Under the pieces are notes generated by a model. That model was not told the DNA's origin. It searched no databases and saw nothing but the letters and a program-made list of their open reading frames with translations. 64,000 bases of DNA from Macrotis lagotis. Lineage: Eukaryota; Chordata; Mammalia; Peramelemorphia; Peramelidae. Below are positions 58,012 through 64,000 of this stretch, one piece after another. The stretch spans positions 11,441,396 through 11,505,395 of the forward strand of contig NC_133658.1 in NCBI RefSeq assembly GCF_037893015.1. Reading direction: 5' to 3'. Position numbers and translations under genes: made by a program. Each line of letters opens with the position of its first letter. The first letter of the stretch is position 1.

Positions 58012-59459
58012 TTTTTCAATTGAACCTTAATGGGCAAACCTATTGGTAATCATTGGGATGTTCAAAGGATCAAATTTAAGCTTGATATAAGAAGGAAAAG
58101 AAAACATTATAAACAAAGACAACAAAAACAGAACAAACAACATTTAAAGATCAGATCTGCTGAAAAATGTGATGCCTCCAGAAGTGAAGGATTTTTTTCT
58201 CTTTGGTCATCTTTGAGTAAAGACTACAAGGACATATGTTAAATATATTGAAATATACATTGCTTTTCCAAATTGGATAACACTAGATGGCTACTGAATT
58301 TTCTACCATCTCTAAAAATGTACCTTTTTATAATTTATTCATTGGAATAGCAGAAATATTTAATGTATTTGTAGAATTTAGATCAATGAGTAGAAATTAG
58401 AGGAAGGTAGGACTAGAAGGAAAAGTTGCTAATCTATCTGAGCCATTTCAAAATATATTGAGTAGTCAGTCTTTTGCTATAGTGAGTTCACTGGAGATTC
58501 CCAAACATTTATGTCAGATGACTTCTCAATGATATCAGAAAGGAGATTCATGACCAGGTTAATAAATTGGACTATATGACTCCTAAAATCCCTTGAAGTT
58601 CAGAGATACTATTAAACTTACTTTCAATGAATTTGGGAATTAGATTCATTGAAAAGAAGATGGATCTTACCCTGACTGTTTGAACGTTGGTTGTAAGGAA
58701 AAGTTAGTATTGATTATTATTTTTCACAAAAAATGTAGAGAGAAAACTCTGTTGCCAAGGCTCCTAAGATAATGTTCTTTGCTTTTCTGGTGTCTAAAGG
58801 ACTTCATACTTTTATGCCTTTTATTAGCTACTGAGGGGAAGAACATTATTGTGAAAGGGACAGGACAGCTAAATTGAATCCAACAAAATGTCATATACTG
58901 AGTCTTAAGGAATCTGCTGCAGCACTAACAATCAAAAATGAAATCCATTTCTCTACCAAAATAAGCCTGAATTTACTAAAGAATTCAGCTGGGGTGAAAG
59001 AGTGGTGCAAAGCAATATTTACTTGAAAGAAACAGTACAAGTGAGTCCAAGAAGAAAGGCCTTGCAGTCCCTGTGGTAAATCACCCAAAAAACTATCACC
59101 ACATGCAAAACCAAGAGGTCCCCCAAATCCTTTAGACTAATTGCCTTTTAAATGATTGTCTACTCTAACTATACAAAAAGCAGCTATGATTTATCAGGAG
59201 AAACACAGGATTATATTTCAATGCGGAGAGATAGAAACATCAGTTAGGAAGCAATTTTAATAATCCAACAATAAACTGATGATGATGTAGATTAGTGTAG
59301 GAATGCAAATGGAAAAGTGATTAAAAACATTCAGAAGCATTTAGGAAATGAACAAAAAAGCCAAACATTGCTTTATGTCCATTTAGAAGCTAAAATATTA
59401 GACGTATTAGACATCAACATGGCAGTCAAAAATTAATGCAATTTCATACTGTGGGAAGG
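58012..59459. other. unassigned AT-rich DNA
   Basis: No gene or repeat recognised. It is one of the larger repeat-poor stretches. Confidence 0.45.
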
Positions 59460-59712
59460 AAGGAAATAATATGTATGAAGTGCCTTCTATTGGTTAAGTT
59501 GGGTGCATTGCAAATATTTCCTCCTTTGAGCTTCAGAATAACCTTTAGAGGAAGTTGTTGTCACATCATCTCCATATTGTCAATGAGGAAACTGAGGCAA
59601 ATGGAAGTTAAGTGACTTTCTCATGGTCACAGAACTAGGAAGTTCTTGAGCTCAGATTTAAACTCGGATTTTGCCCACTTCTCTGAGCCTTCTGGTGCCA
59701 TGTAGCTGATGT
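59460..59712 (-). mobile_element. MIR SINE, antisense
   Basis: 'TCAATGAGGAAACTGAGGCA' (59580-59599), 'AAGTTAAGTGACTTTCTCAT' and the head side 'TCAGATTTAAACTCGGATTT' are clear. Confidence 0.87.
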
Positions 59713-59739
59713 AAAAGAGATGAGCTCTTATCCATTGTT

Positions 59740-59856
59740 TTCTGAAGAAATGGAAGTTCCTTGAGACCAGGAGAGATATCATTTTGTCTCATTTCTTTGG
59801 GGCCCAGAAAAGTGTTTCCCACATGGTAGGTGCTTAAACTGATTGATTTCATGTAC
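59740..59856 (+). mobile_element. L2 3' end fragment, sense
   Basis: 'AAGTTCCTTGAGACCAGGAG' and 'CACATGGTAGGTGCTTAAAC' (59820-59839) are the L2 3' end. It follows the MIR directly. Confidence 0.78.
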
Positions 59857-60129
59857 ACTTGTTGATCCTAGTGAGATTCCATTAGAAATGGGTCTTTGGA
59901 ATCAGTGAGTACTGGCGACTACTTTGAGTATGATAGGGAGAACTGCCTTCATATAAAAATAACTAATCATTGTTATGACTAGAGCACATTAGAATTGCCC
60001 ATTTGTTTGTGAGGTTACTTTTGCATCCTCTAGGTGGTGTGAGAAGCCTACAAAGAGGACAGGAAACCTTAGATTTAGTTGGGCTTATTCCCCAGAAGTC
60101 AAAACAGTTGGTAGGAACTATTCCCAATT
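59857..60129. other. unassigned DNA
   Basis: Nothing recognised. Confidence 0.35.
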
Positions 60130-60286
60130 TAAAACAAAGCATCTATTCATCAGTTTTCGCATCTTTGAAATGGGCATAATTATAGCATCCTACTGATAGA
60201 GTAGCTGTCTTTCAAGTCAAGTTTAGACCAGATTGCCCACAGGTCGCTTCAAACTCCAAGATTTGGCTTTGTGACCATTCTATCGC
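60130..60286 (+). mobile_element. MIR-like fragment, sense
   Basis: 'CATCTTTGAAATGGGCATAA' (60160-60179) and 'GCTTCAAACTCCAAGATTTG' fit the MIR 3' half. Confidence 0.5.
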
Positions 60287-60405
60287 CTCAAAGAACTGAT
60301 CTTTCCATGTGTGCAGTTTCCATCTTTGAAATACAGTGGATCAATCCTTTTCTCCTTTTCTCCCACAAGTCTTCCCCTTTTTAACTCTTACCTACCCCCC
60401 CACAA

Positions 60406-60434
60406 GCACACACACACACACACACACATACACA
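60406..60434. repeat. (CA)n microsatellite
   Basis: About 12 CA units with one interruption, preceded by a C run. Confidence 0.94.
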
Positions 60435-61017
60435 CTCACCATACCACACCATGTTCAATCACCAGAACTCTATTTATTCATACTGCAAAAACATAAAACG
60501 TAGATTTCAGGGAGAGATATCTCAGACAAAAAAAAATGTCCATTTTTTTTGGTCTTAGAGTTTTGTTAAAACAAGATGCATTAGAAAATCAGAGCTCTGA
60601 GATAGAGTGAGGGGAACCAATTATGTGAAGTGTTGTCTTTCCTCCAAAGAGATAAATCCTGAAGCAGCTTCAAAAACCTAATGTGTCTTAAATTCCCCTC
60701 CTCCATGAGGTTCTAAACACTTAAATAAGGCTAGTGACAACAAATGTCCTTGCTCGTAATTGCCATATGAGAGAGAGGAAAGAGAGTCTAAATATCACTT
60801 TTACTCTGACATGTTGTTAGCAACAACAACGATGACAAAATCTGCAACAACTGACTTTCCACTTTAATGTTAATTCTACAAACAGCCTAAAATCTTGCCT
60901 GGACAGTTGGATTCAACTACCTTCTTTCAGAAGTCAAACAGGGACTAGAGGTAAGTAGTTTTGGCTCATGCAAAGGCACAATCATACAAATGCTAAGGGA
61001 GGGTTGGCAGTTAGCAT
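60435..61017. other. unassigned DNA
   Basis: No gene or repeat recognised. Confidence 0.4.

Positions 61018-61044
<27 letters not shown>
61018..61044. repeat. (CA)n microsatellite
   Basis: About 13 uninterrupted CA units. Confidence 0.95.
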
Positions 61045-61048
<4 letters not shown>

Positions 61049-61184
61049 ACTGCTGGCTCAAGAAACAGGTAACATGAAGATAAAAAGGCATAATATTTGT
61101 AAAACATTTTGTATTCTATAAATACTCCTATCATTGTTTTATAAAAGGGGAGAGTTTGGTGATAGGCTATATAAAGACTGGAAG

Positions 61185-61385
61185 ATTCAGACCTGGAAAC
61201 AGGGAGACTCAGACACTTGAGCAGCCATGTGAGCCTGGGCAAGTCATTGAATGCTGTGTGCCTCTGTTTTCTCATCTGTCAAATGAACAGGAAGAAGGGA
61301 ATTGAAAACCACTCCAACATCTTTGCCAAGAAATCCCCGAATGGGACCACAGGAAGATGGACATAATGGAACTTTAAAACAAACT
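61185..61385 (+). mobile_element. THER/MIR-type SINE with extended tail, sense
   Basis: 'GTGAGCCTGGGCAAGTCATT', 'CTGTTTTCTCATCTGTCAAA' and the tail 'ACCACTCCAACATCTTTGCC' (61309-61328) are in order; 'GAAATCCCCGAATGGGACCA' closes the conserved tail block. Confidence 0.88.
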
Positions 61386-61429
61386 TGTATATATGTGTAT
61401 ATGCCCCTCCATATAAAAGAATACAAGTT

Positions 61430-61512
61430 GCCAAAGGCAAGGTCTTTGTATCTCCAGAACCTAATATCATGCCTTCAAGAAGGCAATCAATGTATACATG
61501 TGAATTGAATTG
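61430..61512 (+). mobile_element. L2 3' end scrap, sense
   Basis: 'GTCTTTGTATCTCCAGAACC' and 'GGCAATCAATGTATACATG' resemble the L2 'tttgtatccccagcgcc...caataaatg' end. Confidence 0.5.
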
Positions 61513-63129
61513 GGTTCCTTACTCTTTGGAAACACTGTACTAATTGTGGTTAAGGTGTTTATGCATGTTTAGCTATGTGCACAAGTATTTCCATACACAT
61601 AAGTAAATGTGTGTATACATGCATGTGGGGATATAATATAAACCATGTAACTAGGTTATATTCATATCTAAAGAAGGTTAAATTCAAAATTTTCTTGTGT
61701 TTGTAAGCTGATTGCATCTGAAAGTATTATTATGAAAGTATGGTTGTTTCCATCCATTATGGACAATAATATGTAATACATATAGAAAAGTCAATAAAAA
61801 TATAGAAGCCTCAACAGAGGGGTTACAATGGTAGCATTTTGTGCTCGGGATAATGCCAACACCATTAGAGCTTACTAAGGAGACAAATGATATGAGCAAA
61901 TGTACTTTATGAATGTCATCTTAGTAGCTCTGTAGATAGTGGTGGCCTACTAACTCTCGCCTAAGGATTCCTGTTGGGAGTATATCAATTTAGGAAGCAA
62001 CAAGGCAACCTTATCTCATTATCTCTATGGCACTTTTTATTGATTTTCTTTACTATTTTTCCATTTCATTTTAACCTTATTTGGACCACACTTGAGAGAA
62101 CTAGATCTCATGTGAGCCATGCCTGATATCTCTGGCCTAAAGGATAAATTGCCCACAGACAGCACCTCCAGTGAGAAGGCTTGCCAAGCTCTTTCATGGG
62201 TTGCTCAATCACCTTTGGTGTCTGTTACCCAACTCTCACCTGGAACTTGACATAATTGTGCAATGTAAAGCAACCACAACTTGGCCACCTGTCTCAGCAG
62301 AGATATCTGACATCTGACATCAGCAGATGACCTGAAACAGGGGGAGGGCTACTGACCTACCCCGAACCAATTGATGAGTTACAGAGATGACTATTCCAAG
62401 CTTGGGAACTTCTGGAGGAAGGTATGGTTGATTATTTCTTCAAACAACCAAGAAGGCAACTAAAGCAGCTTCTTAGAGCTTGGTTAGAGATAGGAGGTGC
62501 CAGGCTTATCTGCTTAAGAGGTGTGTTGATTTTTATCTTTCCATTGAACTTCAAGATTCTTGAAGAGAGAATGAGGCTGATGACTTCTTCACTGAAATCC
62601 AACTCACATACAAATGAAGACATCACTTTTGGCCTTCTTCATAAATTAAGGATGAAGAACAGCAAGGCATGGTTTGCATTGGAATGGTCCTTGAGGCAAA
62701 GAGATCAGTTGTGTGCTATGTGATAGCTCAGGAAAGAGGTAAGAGCTATATGAGCTCTGTGAGTCGATAGAAGACATGGATGAGAAGCATTCTATGGATT
62801 TAGAATGGACATAATAGTGAAGTACTGAACCTGAACAACTGGAAACAATATGTTAACCCAGATGGTAAGGGAGAAATGCAGAAGAGGAGAGATTCTTCGA
62901 GAAAATGACATGAGTTCTTTTTGAGGAATGTCAAGGCCATGATTTTAGATCATTCTTCTTTCTGATGGACATTATAATCTGTTAATTCAGGCTCTTTCCC
63001 AATATTATTAATTTGAAGGACAGCTCCCATTGAAAAGGCCCTATCTACTGTTCTTTCTCAAAATCCAGTTTGTGATTATGCCGCTTCATTTGCTCAAGGC
63101 TAAATGTGGGCAGTGTGGTTCATTTTGAG
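61513..63129. other. unassigned DNA
   Basis: About 1.6 kb with no recognised repeat or gene. 62090-62430 is less AT-rich than the rest. The 99-codon plus-strand frame at 62424-62723 has no domain. Confidence 0.45.
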
Positions 63130-63270
63130 GGAAATATAGGCAGATTAGGAAAGGGCCATAGAGTTCATTAACGCTCCCATTTGATTTTACAGAAATAAAC
63201 TGAGGTCCAAAGAGATAAAGACGACTTGCCCGAAGTTAATCACTTTGCCATGGATAGAGCTCTATCTAAC
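63130..63270 (-). mobile_element. MIR-like fragment, antisense
   Basis: 'TTTTACAGAAATAAACTGAG' (63186-63205) and 'ACGACTTGCCCGAAGTTAAT' (63221-63240) are the antisense MIR core. Confidence 0.7.
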
Positions 63271-63689
63271 CCCAGGCCTATGACTGGATCACAGGGTACC
63301 TACAGTAGGCTCACTGCCTTTTGCCCAGTTGGGAAGGAAAATAATGCCTGCAGTTCCCTCAAGGACACTTTTGGTTGCAACAAGAAAAGTCCAAGAATGA
63401 AGCTTTCAATAGATTCCTCTGACCTCTTCTTTCCCTCCTGTAAATCTCACTCCGCGTTCAGAACACTTTTTTGTTTTTAATTTAACAGAAAGAGAAACAG
63501 AAGAAATACTTAGATTCACAGTGAGGAAAAAAAAAACAAAGTGAAAACTTGAAAGCTTGGATTCTTATTGATTTGAGTGGGTTGATGGCTCAGCCAACAG
63601 ATAAAAGCCTGCTCCTTCAGTTGTAATTGAAAGTGCTCCAGCTGTTCTTACAGCTGATCTCTAAGACCATTTTATTTGTATAGGCCTTC
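63271..63689. other. unassigned DNA
   Basis: Nothing recognised. Confidence 0.4.
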
Positions 63690-63882
63690 CTCCAAATGAG
63701 GAAATGAGGCACAGTGAAAAAAGGCCCTGTTCTGAAGAGAGAGGAATTTGATTAGATTCTTGCCTCTGATGCTTGCCAGTTTTTTAAACTTAGATGAAGT
63801 ATAATCTTCCCAGGCCTCAGTTCACTTGTTTGTAAAATGATGAGATGTGGATCTGATCAAGGCCTTTGATCCCATCCTTTGG
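63690..63882 (+). mobile_element. MIR-like SINE, sense, degenerate
   Basis: 'CAGGCCTCAGTTCACTTGTT' (63811-63830) and 'TGTAAAATGATGAGATGTGG' (63831-63850) are the MIR core and 3' part. Confidence 0.65.
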
Positions 63883-64000
63883 GAGGGCTTATGGAAAATT
63901 CTAACAAAATGTGGTTGCCTGGAGAAGTTCATCATTCTTGTTTAATTTCATGACAATGTGCTTGTCTGGCTTCCTGGTCACTAATAGAGTGAAACAAGAC

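Overview
The window is eukaryotic, non-coding, AT-rich vertebrate DNA, and its repeats point to a marsupial. The signs are (i) many copies of a short tRNA-headed SINE ending in an A-rich tail and of a longer SINE with the same type of head but a LINE-like tail, both of the kinds common in marsupials (WSINE/MAR-type; exact subfamily names are uncertain without a repeat library); (ii) L1 copies whose ORF2 and 3' UTR text is of the marsupial L1 type; (iii) abundant old L2 and MIR/THER fragments. An Australian lineage is possible but cannot be shown here. No bacterial, plasmid, phage or CRISPR feature is present.

Layout. 1-3.4 kb: old L2 and MIR pieces plus microsatellites. 3.4-11.2 kb: one long antisense L1 (5' UTR, ORF1, a long inter-ORF spacer, ORF2) that is itself a landing site for two SINEs and a fragment of a different LINE. 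11.2-16.7 kb: mostly unassigned AT-rich DNA. 17-21 kb: L2 fragments on both strands. 22-26.4 kb: three L1 copies in a row, two sense and one antisense, two of them with internal deletions. 26.4-35.4 kb: SINE clusters around a repeat-poor stretch (28.8-31.8 kb). 35.4-45 kb: L1 tails, L2 pieces and microsatellites. 45.6-45.8 kb: a 242-base almost pure purine tract. 46-51.5 kb: SINE, L2 and LINE-tail fragments. 51.5-64 kb: largely unassigned DNA with scattered SINEs and MIRs.

No intact protein-coding host gene could be supported. Every longer open frame is explained by L1/L2 coding remnants, by simple repeats that lack stop codons in all frames, or is too weak to call. One weak candidate terminal exon (29276-29343) and one unexplained 149-codon open frame (53059-53508) are listed at low confidence. 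The window most likely lies between genes or inside a large intron. No new biological system was found. The most informative observations concern transposon biology: the shared tail of the long SINE and a LINE, nested insertions with clear target-site duplications, and microsatellites that grew from seed sequence inside L1.
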